DNA of 64,000 bases from Apostichopus japonicus (lineage: Eukaryota > Echinodermata > Holothuroidea > Aspidochirotida > Stichopodidae). Position 1 is the first letter of the stretch, and every line of letters starts with the position of its first letter. The position numbers and the translations under genes are program-made. Shown piece by piece: positions 39,401 through 47,704 of the stretch. Location of the stretch: contig NC_092565.1 in assembly GCF_037975245.1 (NCBI RefSeq), forward strand, positions 5,779,999 to 5,843,998. Direction: 5' to 3'. The notes beneath the pieces were generated by a model. That model searched no databases and had not been told where the DNA came from. It saw only the letters and a program-made list of their open reading frames with translations.

Positions 39401-42400
39401 ATTCGGAGCCTTCAAATCTGGCACACAAACTTTAAGCACTAAAATTTTTCCCTGTACCTGAATATTTATGCTTTTCCAAAGATGTAGTCAATGGAGCTCT
39501 CTGGAGAATTTTTGATGCTACTGTACATATCCAGTCATAAATAGTAGAAAAGTCTGAAAATGTCCAGTCTTCTCCTTACATATGTCAGTAACGACACTAG
39601 TTAATATGAAAAGTGTCTGGGTGACGCAATATTCATTAGTCTCTGATGAACTTTTACTTGGTAAAACCAAATATGAAAGAGGGTTGAAATCTAACGTTTG
39701 ACCGATCGTGACCTCATTTTGGGTAACTCTCGACGACGGGTTTGTTTGGTAACAATTGTTGAAACAAGAATGCGAAGAGCTTGCTTTAAGTCAGTCTTTA
39801 CCTCAAGTCAGTCTTTGACTCTTTGAATTGCATTTCCAAGAGATTTCCCAATTTTTTACCCTTTATTAGAATATAGACCTTTTTTTTTTTTTAAATAGTT
39901 CTGAATTGGTAAAGGTCATCATTTCTCTTTGGTATTAGATTGACCATCGCTGACATTTTAAGATCAAAGATGGACATATCCACCTGAAGGTCGTGACTAT
40001 TTGTTCAATATGCTAAGGTAACCTTTGGTTTGATTGATACAGAAAATAGCACCATGCCACCCCCAAAGGGCAGCCACGATCTTTTGCCATCGTTACAACC
40101 TTGGCAAGTATAGGACTGGAGCCAAGATGGATGTCTCATTATTGAGAGGATGTTTGCTATTTACATGAGCAATTTTCAGGAATCGGTTGACCTTCCCACA
40201 GCAACTTCTATAAAGATATTACAATACCTCTGAGCAGCTTTAAAAGAAAGCAATTTGAATTAGCTGAGAAACTTGTGGTACAAAATATTTTTGAGACAGG
40301 TTTGAGGAAGGTGATGAGAAAATGACTGGGTATGGAAGCATTCTGTATAGTCAGCTCAGTGAACACTCTATCCTTCCATGATTCCTTGGGTTCCTTTTAG
40401 GGATGCACCGGATATCCGGTCCGGCCGGACTATCCGGCCGGATAGTGAGCAATTATCCGGTTCCGGCCGGATCTTTTTCAAAATCCGGCCGGATCTTTTT
40501 CAAAATCGGCCGGATCTTTTCCAAAATCTGGCCTGAATTATTCCTTAAAAAGGTGTTGGTATTAACTTAAATCAATGTAAACTATTTTCAAAAATTAATA
40601 AAAATATTCAAAGTACCTGTAAAGAAATATTAGGTTTAACATGTTTAATTTAATTTTCTCAATGGGTCTGACCTAAGATTTGCTCCTTGTTTCATACTTC
40701 TACTTCTTATTAATGATTTTCTTTTGTGTAATGAAAAAATCCGGTTCTGGCCGGGTTTTATCCGGCCGGATTTCATGTACTATCCGGCAAAATCCGGTTC
40801 CGGCCGGATCCCAAAATTTGGATCCGGCGCATCCCTAGTTCCTTTCCAATGACCCACCCCTCCCTTCGACACTAGCATTTCATCCCTAGTCTGTTCATGG
40901 CATTTTTCCCTTTCAAAAGAGAATATAAATAATGAGTTACTTTTTTCCAGAGAACAGGGAAATTGTTAAGGGAGAGCAAGCTGAGTTTTTGCATACCTAG
41001 TAGTGTTTTAAAGCTTGCTGTGTAAAACTGCAGGTTTTGAGAGAAGAGCAGGGGGGAGGGGGTAGGGGAGAGGTACCATGGATAGTTCAACAAGTCATGT
41101 GTAGGAGCACATATTGATTGAGAAGGGAAGCTAAATGTTTTATCTTGTGGTTTATATTTAAATCCAATACCGGCAACAATATGAATCGTATAATGAGGTA
41201 ACACTCTACCGTTATAATGCTGTGTCCGGCTTACGGTTGGCAAACTTGTAAAACTGTTGTCCAATAAAGATTTCACTTTCAGAGCATGGGCATTGATTAG
41301 ATGATACAGCACTGCCATTGTTCAATATAAAGCCATTTAAAACTCTGACCTTTGAAAGAGAGATCTGTATTAAAACCAAGGAGAAGTGTGAACAAATCTT
41401 TATTCCCACGCATGCATGGTGAACACTTTTAATAATAAAGACCAAATGATGGCATATTGATTGGCTGACAGGTTTGACATTTTGGGAATGTATATATATA
41501 TATATTGACAGTTGACAAAAATAATATCATTAATATTTCCATTGCATAAGGTAGACTCATTTGTATAGACCCTCGGTACAGTACAATAGGTGTGTCTGTG
41601 TAGTCCCATTGGCTGCAGGACTGAAAGGTTTTGTTATGTGCATGAAGGAATGCTGATTGCTGATTGGTCAATCTTAAATGTTGGTGATACTCCAGACAGG
41701 ATCATGGGTATTGTGTGATCTTTTGCTGTGATGCAATATAACAGGGTTTTATTCATATTTTATTGGAGAAAATAGTATACAATTAATATTGCAATGAAAC
41801 TTTTGATTTGGCTGGAAGCAAAAAGTTGGAAAGAGTTTGAAACTTGGAATGTGTGATTATTTGCAATTTATTGATTTCAAGATGTTACTAGCACAGATGG
41901 TAGAAGCACTGGCATATGTCAATCTTTCTGTCCGTTTGTCTGTCCAGAATGGTACAAGATTTTTCAAGGATGGAGTAGATGAAACTAGCTTGTACATCCA
42001 ATCACTGAGGGCCAGGCCATTTGTTGGAAGTTTTTTGGTGAAATTTTATTTTGCGGTTATTTCGGGTCCTTGTTTAAGAATCTAAGTATATATGTCAATT
42101 GCAAAATATTTCAAAATTCCAGAATGTGAAGTGGTTTCCACTTTGTATCCATTATTTTCAAAGCCCTCCTCTTCATAATTTGCAAACTTTTTGAAGTGTG
42201 TGTTCGGGTGTTCCTGGCCGGAGCAAGTTTTGGCACATTAAATCAATATAACAGGTTGTTTCTTGTGTGATTGGTTAGACTTTAATCATGGAGTTTGATG
42301 CAGCATTCATAATTCATATCGCAACAGATTCGGCGCAAATTCAGCACACGTTTTGGGGGCAGTCTTTATGTCTGGGAAACGTTAATTTTGTTTAGTGCGG

Positions 42401-45400
42401 TGTCTCCTCTTCGCTTCGGATGCTACAGTGCAGAAGTGAATATTTCTCTTATACTGTTACACTCGTGTGGGTTGTTATCTTTGCAGACAAGTCGTTCTGC
42501 TTCCAGCAATTATTTTAAGTTCATGGCTGTCGGTAGACAGACATCTTCCTCCCGAGGACATTTTGTCATCTCTTCGACGGCCGTCTGAAGTAAAAAGGAC
42601 CAGTAAAATAGTCAGAATGCTATCCCAAATTTCCCAACGGTTTCTTTGGTGTCAAATACAAATTAGCTCACCTTAAATGTCAGCTCTGTTTCTCCACATA
42701 TTTACAAAGGGATGCGTCATGGAGGGGAATCATTTCGCTTGAGGTTTTCATGAATATGGTATGAACACCAACGGTGTCAGTTTTTATTTTGCACTAAATG
42801 TCAATTGGGATTAGGTCAGGAACTTCTAAAAAAAAATACTGCTAATTTTGCAATGAAAGGAATATTTTCTAGAAAGTGCCTTTCAGAACATCTGCACTGC
42901 AAAAAAATACAAAAATACAATGTCAACAAAAGTCCTTTCAAACTCCCTTGCCCTATAAGCTTTGTCTGTACCTTTTGGATAGGTAACATATAGAGAATTG
43001 TACCCATGTTTAATAACTAAACAGTCAAGTCCACATTCTATGGAGCATAACTTGTTTTTTTAAGTTTATGAATTTTATTTCTCCACAAAACTAATGCAAA
43101 ATACTTTGTTTTGTAGTTAATATAAACAGTGGGCACATGCTATGCATTTGACTTGTATAGCAATTGCTATGTACAGTACAGTAGGTATGTGATGCCAGAG
43201 AAACTCTACCATGTGAGTGAGAGGGAATAATGTGGTGGGAGAGAGGGGGAAGGAGAAAGGGAAGGCACGGGAAATAAAGATGGGAGAAGAGAGGGGAAGT
43301 AAAGACAATGGAAGGGAGATCACAGGCAAAGTAAGAGAGGGAAAAGGTAAAGGAAGGGATGGGATGGGGGAAAGATAAGGGAAGGAGGAGGGTGAAGACA
43401 AGGGAAGGGGGAGGCAGGAGGTATAAAGCTGGGGCAAGAGATTGGAAGCAAGGCAAGGGAGGAAGATTACAGGCAAAGTACAAGAGGGAAAAGGGAAGGG
43501 ATGGGATGGGGGAAAGATTAGGGAAGGAGGGAGAGTGAATACAAGGGAAGTGGCAGGGTGAAGGGAAGGGGGAGGCAGGGGAAATAAAGATGGGGCAAGA
43601 GATTGGAAGTAAAGAAAAGGAAGGGAAGGGAGAATTAAGGCAAAGTGATGGAGGGGAAAGGTAAGGGAAGGGATGGAGAAAGGCAGAGAGGAGTAATGGA
43701 GAGTTAAGGTGGGTGAGGAGAAGGGGATATAGGCAAGGGAAGGGATTAAATGCAGGGGAAGAGAATGGGATTAGAGGCAGGGGAAGAGAATGTGATAAAT
43801 CCAGGGTAAGGTGGTAAAGGCAGAAAGGGAGATGGTAGAGGTTTGCTAAAGAGTTATATGTATACAGTACAAGCTTATGCACAGACATATCAAAGTTACA
43901 TACCAATAACATGACCAGCACCAGATACAGGGTCATCTCTTCCAAGACTTGACAGGAACCCCCCCCCAATAGGAACTTTAAAAGCATGATAGGTTTGCTA
44001 AAGAGTTATATGTATACAGTACAAGCTTATGCACAGACATATCAAAGTTACATACCAATAACATGACCAGCACCAGATACAGGGTCATCTCTTCCAAGAC
44101 TTGACAGGAACCCCCCCCCCCCCCAATAGGAACTTTAAAAGCATGATAGGTCCACCACAATCACTTTATGGACATTATTAGAGACTTTACTAGATCTATA
44201 CATTGCTGTGCATACATTAACATTACTAGTCATATAATACCAGCACCATACATCAATCTAGCCTCCTCCTGCAGTAACTATATACACTACATTGGTTAGC
44301 AATACTGTATATATCAGATTGAATGATAAAACCACACTTGATGTGTTAGATATTGATAAGCATTAATGAGTATCACATCACATTTGATGTAGTTAATCCT
44401 TGTTTTGTGGCAGCTAATATGACAGTTAATGATATACAAGATAATTGGCCAGTAAATGGACACCTGGGCTGCTGATGTTTGAGTTGAAGGTTCATAGGGT
44501 CAGGCATGTGGCGGTTATCCCCACCACAAAACCACAGGCATGGAATTTTGTGTGTGTAGTTGGCCTGCCTTTGTAGTTTTATTGTCACTACAGTGTCCCG
44601 TTTTTATCAATAAAGTCATCTTTTAAAAATAAATCTGTTTGCTGAGAGTAATATTGTCATGTAACCATTTTTTTTAAATATTCTAATCTTTCAATTTATT
44701 ATAATATTTGAAAGTGTATGGTACTGCAAGATTATATGTGACATTCCATAAATCTTCCATACATGTGGAAGCATCCATCATGTCTAGATTATAGTCCCAG
44801 GTCTGTTAAGTAATTGCTTATTCCACCTAGGTGTGGCTATGCGTTCATTAAAGTTGACTATCTCCCATGGGGGGGAGGGGGAGGGGGTCTTATCCCAGAA
44901 GAAAGAATATAGACATGAAGTGTGTCTGAGACATACATATCACATGAGGCTATAAATTTAAGGTCCACATGCAAGTTTGTGCTAAATAAATGTTTTGAAA
45001 TTTTTCTGTGGAGTGTACTTCCCCACCCACCTCCCCCCCCCTACCGTCCATGGATCTGCCCCTGTATTCAGATCTTATTTCAGGGTCATACCCATCACCA
45101 CTAGTGGGCCAAAACTATTTATACATAATATTACAAGGCATGTAATATTGGAAAGCTAATTGATGTTTTTGATGATACGCTATTTTTCTAAAATACGATT
45201 CATTCCAATTTTTGGCAGTTCCACATAATTTGCTTATCATCCCATATGTAGCCTTGGCAGCACGATTTTCTTTTTCTACCCAGACAGATAGCTAGCGTGA
45301 TGTTTTCTTTTCTGTAATCCGAAGGTATTTAAAGAATGCATCGGAAACCGAATATATATTTCCGATTTTCCGTTTACTCATGTTCCCTGAAGACCCAGAG

Positions 45401-47704
45401 CTTTATTAAGTCGGGACGCATAGTAACGAGGCAATTTTAGCTTCCGTTTCTGTTTCATGGCTCCCAAAGATGTGCTGCTGCTGTATGTATGTACCTTGTT
45501 ACAAGTGCAGCTGAGGGATTCAGCGTTGAATGTTTGTATAACTGAACAGCGTCTCTGTTTAAGCAAGGTGTCGTATTCTGTTTGATTGTTGCCGACGACG
45601 ACCAGCCATTGCTCCGGCAGCCATTGTGGCGTTTGAATGTAATGATTTTTAAGTCAGGCCTGGGGGTATGTAGATGGGTCGTTGGGCGTGAGCAGTGCCT
45701 ACCACCCTCGCTCCCATTGTTGCGGCCGGTTCATGTTTTATGTACGTTGAACTTCCCGGGAACATCTCTCAGCAAAATAAAATACCTCGCAGGCAGGCTT
45801 AGGACATCCTTGTCAAAAAGTTTTTCCACTCGATTTGAGAAAAAAGTCTGTAACTTGCAATATAAATTTCTGGCAGCATTTTAAAGGTTAATGTTTTGAT
45901 AGTTGGTAAGCTGAATAGCTCTTGTCATGCAATAACCGTACCAATGCTGCTGTCAAGCACATAATGGGAACTGTTACAGAGGTTTAATATTGTCACTATA
46001 TAGTTGGGTATCAACACAGTTATTCTGCTCATTGGAGCAGATGTTAATTTAATACCCACATTTACAGCCGGTAAACGTCATAGAATCATATACTAGGAGA
46101 AAAGAATGGAGGCTTTAAAGCACTTTCTTGCAGTCTTGCAGCAAAATCATTGTACAAACATGAATCTTTTTAAGAATATGAGCCGGCCATTGATATCAAC
46201 TGCAAAATATTGAAGTTTTGAGGCAAATGAACAGTGAAGTGAGCACTTGGGTTTCAAAAGCCTTACTCGCTTCCAAAACCACGAAAACTGTTCTTAAAAC
46301 TCAAGATCTTTAAACTTCAGCACCACTCTGTAAATTTTGATTGTACAAATGTTCTATAAATAATTCAGGGCACTTTATACGGACTGTATTGAGATAGTTC
46401 CCAGGTCTTGAAACTGGATTTTCTCAAAGGAAGGAGGAATCTGTAAGGGAAAGGAAGGGGAGGAGTAAGTGAGGGGGGAGGGTAAGTGAGGGGGGAGGAG
46501 TAAGTGAGGGGGGAGGGTAAGTGAGGGGGTTGTTTCTTTTATTTACACTTTTGGTAACTATGCTGTTTGCAGACTAAAATGTTCAGAGAACCCCCCCCCC
46601 CCCATCTTGGATAAAGGATGCATCCATGTGTGAAAATGATTTGTTCTGGGAGGGAAAGACAATGACATACTGTATATTTAAAAAGTTTTTTTTCAGTATT
46701 GTAAAGTATTATTAAAGTATGGTAAAGTAAATTTCACTTCAGGCTTTACACTTCATAGACATAACTGTCCTGGAAATTTCTGAATCTAGATCAGTGTCTT
46801 CAAGTTCCGTAACTTGAGAACTACTGTACCGGTGGGTTTAGTGGCATTGCTGACCAAGTGCTGCAAAAACCCTAACTTTTAAAATGGTACACATTCAATC
46901 ATATCAATTATGAAATTTTATCCTCATCTTCATTTGTTCTGTTGTTCTTACCTTCTTTAATCCTTCCATACTGCACTTACGTTTCTGTCATTTGTGTGTT
47001 TTTGTTTGTTTTATTATTCACAGTCTCCCACAAAACCCAAGAAACAGATGAAGTTTTCAAACCTTGTCAAACACACATACAAGATAAATGACGACAAGGT
47101 GAGTGATCCTCTGGAAGAAATATTTGAAAGCGAGAGAATCCCCTGCTTTAAGATTTTACGAATTATTTCCAAGCAAAGGATTCTGTGATCATTCTCACAC
47201 GACTGTAAAACGTAAAGAGTTCAAGACCCTTTTGGTCGCTTTTGTTTCCTCTTAATTATCTTAGAGGGTGACAGAAATCATATCCTCTGTCCTTGGTTGT
47301 TACTATTTTGTGGTGAACACTGAACAGTCTTGCTTTAAAAGAGCAAATAAATGTATGCCCAAACAGGTTTTAAGTATGAAGCAGAGGTAAAAATATTAAG
47401 CATTGTTCCAATAATGGAAGATGATTGAAAATAGACGACCCACTGCTGTTGAAAAGCCTAATACCAAGCACTGTGAACGAGCGAAATTTTGCAATTAATT
47501 GTGCGATCTGATTCCATGATAGATTACTGTACTATTCAAGTTGCCTCTTCTTTCTTCTTTCCCCAAACTAGGGAGGAAAACAGAGGCTGTGTCTTTTATA
47601 TCGAACCTGATTGTATTTATATTCCCTTAATACCTCTGATTTTTTTTGTATAGGTATTGGGAGAACTTTGGACTTGGTACAAGGACTCTGTCTTGAAGAG
47701 TTAG
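401..47704 (+). CDS. NPM1: Nucleoplasmin/nucleophosmin-family histone chaperone (NPM1-like), 3' nine exons
   Basis: Nine exons with GT..AG introns join in one frame to 234 residues ending at a stop at 47702-47704. The 5' exons (start codon and most of the core beta-barrel) lie outside the window. Visible residues 1-31 end the nucleoplasmin core (LRLVSGSGPVYLSGQHAL, close to the family's GSGPVxxSGQH signature). Residues 31-51 and about 95-143 are acidic tracts of the kind that bind histones. KKR at about 61-63 and KK at 73-74 form a bipartite-type nuclear localisation signal. Residues 144-180 are lysine-rich. Residues 182-234 match the NPM1 C-terminal helical domain, including SVEQIKKLLSQ, FSNLVKHTYKI and the paired tryptophans of ELWTWYK. 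Family members chaperone core histones as pentamers, and NPM1 uses the C-terminal domain for nucleolar and nucleic-acid binding. Echinoderm p62 of the mitotic apparatus is placed in this family (from memory), so this may be its orthologue. Introns reach 17 kb. Confidence 0.92.
492..1439 (+). other. Intron 1 of the visible gene
   Basis: 948 bases, consensus gtgagt donor and tgcag acceptor. I see no repeat, RNA gene or exon in it. The open stretches on the opposite strand are short and lack coding character. Confidence 0.7.
1440..1570 (+). CDS. NPM1: NPM-like exon b: first acidic tract and bipartite nuclear localisation signal
   Basis: The acceptor is ttccattgcag, ending at 1439, and the donor is gtaaaa at 1571. 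Two bases complete the split Glu codon and 43 codons follow. The peptide opens with an acidic run (VNEDDLDLLDDEADEADES). It then turns basic, with KAQAKKR, a nine-residue spacer and KK, which resembles the bipartite signal of nucleoplasmin. The donor is weaker than those of exons a and h. Confidence 0.92.
1808..2418 (+). repeat. ~44-bp minisatellite in intron 2, related to exon c start
   Basis: Fourteen degenerate units with a period of about 44 bp carry the core CCAAGCTTGATGATACAAG and the T-rich segment TTGTTTTCCCTACGG. Unit cores begin near 1833, 1877, 1921, 1965, 2009, 2053, 2098, 2141, 2186, 2230, 2276, 2320, 2364 and 2409. Exon c itself opens with a further copy (GCCAAGCTTGATGAAACAGG). 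Several units carry a pyrimidine run plus CAG or GAG just before the core and so look like decoy 3' splice sites. Confidence 0.9.
2451..2558 (+). CDS. NPM1: NPM-like exon c: basic linker and start of second acidic tract
   Basis: The acceptor is ctcttcacag, ending at 2450, and the donor is gtaggt at 2559. The 36 codons are in phase 0 at both ends, so the exon could be skipped without changing frame. They run from AKLDETGDSKKKAGPK to DVGDDDYDSEEDEDFD. The first 22 bases of the exon and its splice site closely resemble the unit of the minisatellite that fills the intron just upstream, so alternative acceptor use is possible. Confidence 0.9.
2559..4270 (+). other. Intron 3
   Basis: 1.7 kb, donor gtaggt (weaker than consensus), acceptor ctctggcag. 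AT-rich, with an A-run at 3220 and no recognisable element. Open stretches at 3600-4215 have no coding character. Confidence 0.65.
4271..4311 (+). CDS. NPM1: NPM-like exon d: short acidic exon
   Basis: A 41-base exon between an acceptor with a good pyrimidine tract (ttctctctggcag, ending at 4270) and a consensus donor, gtaaga. It encodes ASMGDDDSDEEDD and the first two bases of a Ser codon that is completed 8.7 kb away in the next exon. It continues the second acidic tract. Recognition rests on the splice signals, the frame and composition matching its neighbours. Confidence 0.85.
8439..8543 (+). repeat. Dispersed repeat, copy 1 of an inverted pair
   Basis: About 105 bases, containing AAATGTGTTCTGCTTTCCTC, match the reverse complement of 9789-9894 with only scattered mismatches and short gaps. 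Similarity ends on both sides, so this is a fragment of a dispersed element rather than a palindrome. Its class is unknown. Confidence 0.75.
9789..9894 (-). repeat. Dispersed repeat, copy 2 of an inverted pair
   Basis: Reverse-complement partner of 8439-8543, 1.25 kb away in the same intron. Both copies share the segment with TTTCCTCCCAGGTGATAT. Two inverted copies in one intron could pair in the pre-mRNA. Confidence 0.75.
12489..12530 (-). pseudogene. tRNA-Thr(TGT)-like fragment, probably a SINE relic
   Basis: On the minus strand an anticodon stem-loop with a perfect 5-bp stem (CTGGG / CCCGG, one G-T pair) encloses the loop CTTGTAA, anticodon TGT. A T-loop-like GGATTCGAA follows at the right distance. 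The D-arm and 5' acceptor half are replaced by an A-rich run, and the 3' half of the T-stem does not pair, so this is not a functional tRNA. A fragment of a tRNA-derived SINE is the likely origin. Confidence 0.5.
13056..13140 (+). CDS. NPM1: NPM-like exon e: main acidic tract and lysine-rich switch
   Basis: The exon lies between ctttttcttccccag (ending at 13055) and the consensus donor gtaagt. The first base completes the split Ser codon. The 28 codons give DEEDESDEEDEEDDEE followed by KDQKKTPQQKKG. This is the long Asp/Glu run typical of the nucleoplasmin family A2 region, followed by the start of the basic linker. The frame is fixed by the split codon shared with exon d. Confidence 0.9.
17885..17950 (+). 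repeat. 20-bp G-rich tandem repeat, quadruplex-forming type
   Basis: Just over three units of GGGGGTGTGATGGGGGTGAA, the third slightly changed and running into ggggcagggg. Runs of four or five G separated by short loops meet the usual pattern for G-quadruplex formation on the + strand. Confidence 0.8.
21224..21312 (+). repeat. Direct repeat, copy 1
   Basis: Shares TTAAGATGTTGCTTGC, a degenerate middle (ggccaatacggagct) and TAGGGTCAGGT with 21957-22042, in the same order and orientation. Diverged. Confidence 0.5.
21957..22042 (+). repeat. Direct repeat, copy 2
   Basis: Partner of 21224-21312, about 730 bp downstream. The copy contains extra short repeats of GGGGTCAGTAT. It may reflect a local duplication or two copies of one dispersed element. 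Confidence 0.5.
24094..24132 (+). CDS. NPM1: NPM-like exon f: 13-codon basic micro-exon
   Basis: A 39-base exon (SKVNGAGPKKEAK) between ctctttctctttctgttaacag (ending at 24093) and donor gttagt. It is in phase 0 on both sides and sits between introns of 10.9 and 5.8 kb. It is a natural candidate for a cassette exon, because skipping would remove 13 linker residues without a frameshift. The long pyrimidine tract and Lys-rich product support it. Its small size makes it the least certain exon. Confidence 0.8.
24133..29971 (+). other. Intron 6 (5.8 kb)
   Basis: Donor gttagt, acceptor T-rich ending ccag. AT-rich, with a C homopolymer at 25161-25174 and G-rich runs at 26143 and 28405-28435. A clearly CpG-richer section at 26521-27480 stands out. 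No exon with good splice signals was recognised. Confidence 0.6.
29972..30055 (+). CDS. NPM1: NPM-like exon g: basic linker and first part of C-terminal domain
   Basis: The acceptor follows a T-rich tract and ends ccag at 29971. The donor is gtaagg at 30056. The 28 codons are phase 0: GVSKDKESPKKEKKAQ and then LSVEQIKKLLSQ. The second part aligns with the SVEDIKAKM-type segment at the start of the C-terminal globular region of NPM1. The exon is therefore the junction between the disordered basic linker and the helical domain. Confidence 0.9.
32298..32745. mobile_element. hAT-type MITE, copy 1
   Basis: A 448-bp element begins TAGGGATGCACCGGAT and ends with its inverted copy (one mismatch). 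It is flanked by a perfect 8-bp duplication, TTCTCCAA, at 32290-32297 and 32746-32753. The 8-bp target site and TAGGG-type ends point to the hAT superfamily. There is no transposase frame. Both ends are packed with CCGGCCGGAT-type motifs around an AT-rich centre, so it is non-autonomous. Confidence 0.92.
33931..35678. repeat. 33-bp minisatellite/satellite array, about 1.75 kb
   Basis: Roughly fifty head-to-tail units with core GGAGCATCTCACATTGCTG followed by a variable TG-rich tail (TGTGTATGTTG, TGTGTTTGTGG, TGTGCATGTAG and others). Unit length is mostly 33 bp, a multiple of three, so several frames on both strands stay open for over 1 kb with an 11-residue repeat (such as VWSISHCCVYV). This is a by-product of the period. 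Multi-unit blocks recur, for example starting near 35165, 35330 and 35455, showing higher-order amplification. Confidence 0.95.
37531..37594. repeat. Pyrimidine tract with (CCTT)n
   Basis: Almost pure C/T on the + strand with five or more CCTT units flanked by CCTCC runs. Low-complexity sequence. Confidence 0.85.
38104..38395 (+). repeat. Possible tRNA-derived SINE
   Basis: A tRNA-like start (AGTAGAGC at 38114, then a B-box-like TGTTCGAGTCC at 38171-38181) is followed by about 200 bp of CpG-containing sequence unlike the AT-rich surroundings. The spacing of the two boxes suits an internal Pol III promoter. No tail repeat or target duplication could be assigned, and no second copy is in this window. 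Confidence 0.35.
40398..40837. mobile_element. hAT-type MITE, copy 2
   Basis: A 440-bp relative of the element at 32298-32745 in the same orientation, similar along its whole length with small gaps. It is flanked by a perfect 8-bp duplication, GTTCCTTT, at 40390-40397 and 40838-40845. The ends are TAGGGATGCACCGGAT and the inverted GATCCGGCGCATCCCTA. The different target sites show two independent insertions, not a segmental duplication. Confidence 0.93.
43198..43838 (+). repeat. Polypurine block with degenerate tandem repeats
   Basis: More than 600 bp of nearly pure A/G on the + strand. Recurring phrases such as GGGAAATAAAGATGGGGCAA and GGAAGGGATGGGATGGGGGA show degenerate internal repetition. 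The opposite strand reads as a long open Pro/Ser/Leu-rich frame only because it is polypyrimidine and lacks purine-containing stops. It is not a gene. Confidence 0.9.
43839..44147 (+). repeat. Recent tandem duplication, 152/157 bp
   Basis: 43839-43990 and 43991-44147 look identical apart from the length of one C-run (9 in the first copy, 14 in the second). Both start AGGTTTGCTAAAGAG and end AAAAGCATGAT. The near identity implies a very recent event or an assembly duplication. Confidence 0.95.
46445..46530 (+). repeat. G-rich tandem repeat, quadruplex-forming type
   Basis: Alternating units of GTAAGTGAGGGGGGAGG and GAGTAAGTGAGGGGGGAGG. Regular G-runs with short loops fit a G-quadruplex on the + strand. 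The unit also contains GTAAGT, a perfect 5' splice-site core, several times over, about 0.5 kb upstream of exon h. Confidence 0.85.
47024..47098 (+). CDS. NPM1: NPM-like exon h: NPM1 C-terminal helical domain
   Basis: The acceptor is ttttattattcacag (ending at 47023) and the donor is consensus gtgagt. The 25 codons are phase 0: SPTKPKKQMK and then FSNLVKHTYKINDDK. This aligns with the helix of human NPM1 that reads FINYVKNCFRM, with Phe, Asn, Val and Lys in the same places. Reading through the donor adds 29 more codons before a stop, so an intron-retention isoform would lose the W-x-W helix. Confidence 0.93.
47099..47653 (+). other. Intron 8
   Basis: 555 bases between the two exons of the C-terminal domain. 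Consensus gtgagt donor and T-rich acceptor. Nothing else seen. Confidence 0.8.
47654..47704 (+). CDS. NPM1: NPM-like terminal exon: W-x-W helix and stop
   Basis: Coding part of the last exon. The acceptor is tgattttttttgtatag, ending at 47653. Sixteen codons give VLGELWTWYKDSVLKS, then TAG. The pair of tryptophans one residue apart matches the ELWTWYK-type end of NPM1 (DLWQWRK in human), the residues that hold the C-terminal helix bundle together and are needed for nucleolar retention in NPM1. The chain ends a few residues longer than the human protein. Confidence 0.93.
   Translation, partial: VLGELWTWYKDSVLKS

Larger units (their letters stand above)
30056..47023 (+). other. Intron 7 (17 kb), repeat-rich
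   Basis: The largest intron. It contains two related hAT-type MITEs, a 33-bp satellite-like array, a CCTT-rich pyrimidine tract, a possible SINE, a polypurine block, a fresh tandem duplication and a G-rich tandem repeat, each listed separately. The C-terminal domain reads continuously from exon g to exon h, with no residues missing relative to NPM1. I therefore do not expect a further obligatory exon here. Confidence 0.65.

Noticed and set aside
32298-40837. The two MITE-containing blocks as one segmental duplication
   Set aside because: Similarity stops exactly at the element ends, and each copy has its own 8-bp target duplication.
40872-41318. 148-codon minus-strand frame beside the second MITE
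   Set aside because: No recognisable domain or coding bias. It is not part of the MITE and is probably a chance open stretch.
43091-43987. 298-codon Pro/Ser/Leu-rich minus-strand protein
   Set aside because: It is the complement of a polypurine tract and has only low-complexity composition. The last part is read from the tandem duplication.
47024-47188. Exon h read through its donor as an alternative C-terminus
   Set aside because: The donor is consensus and the next exon restores the conserved W-x-W helix exactly in frame. Retention would be a minor isoform at most.
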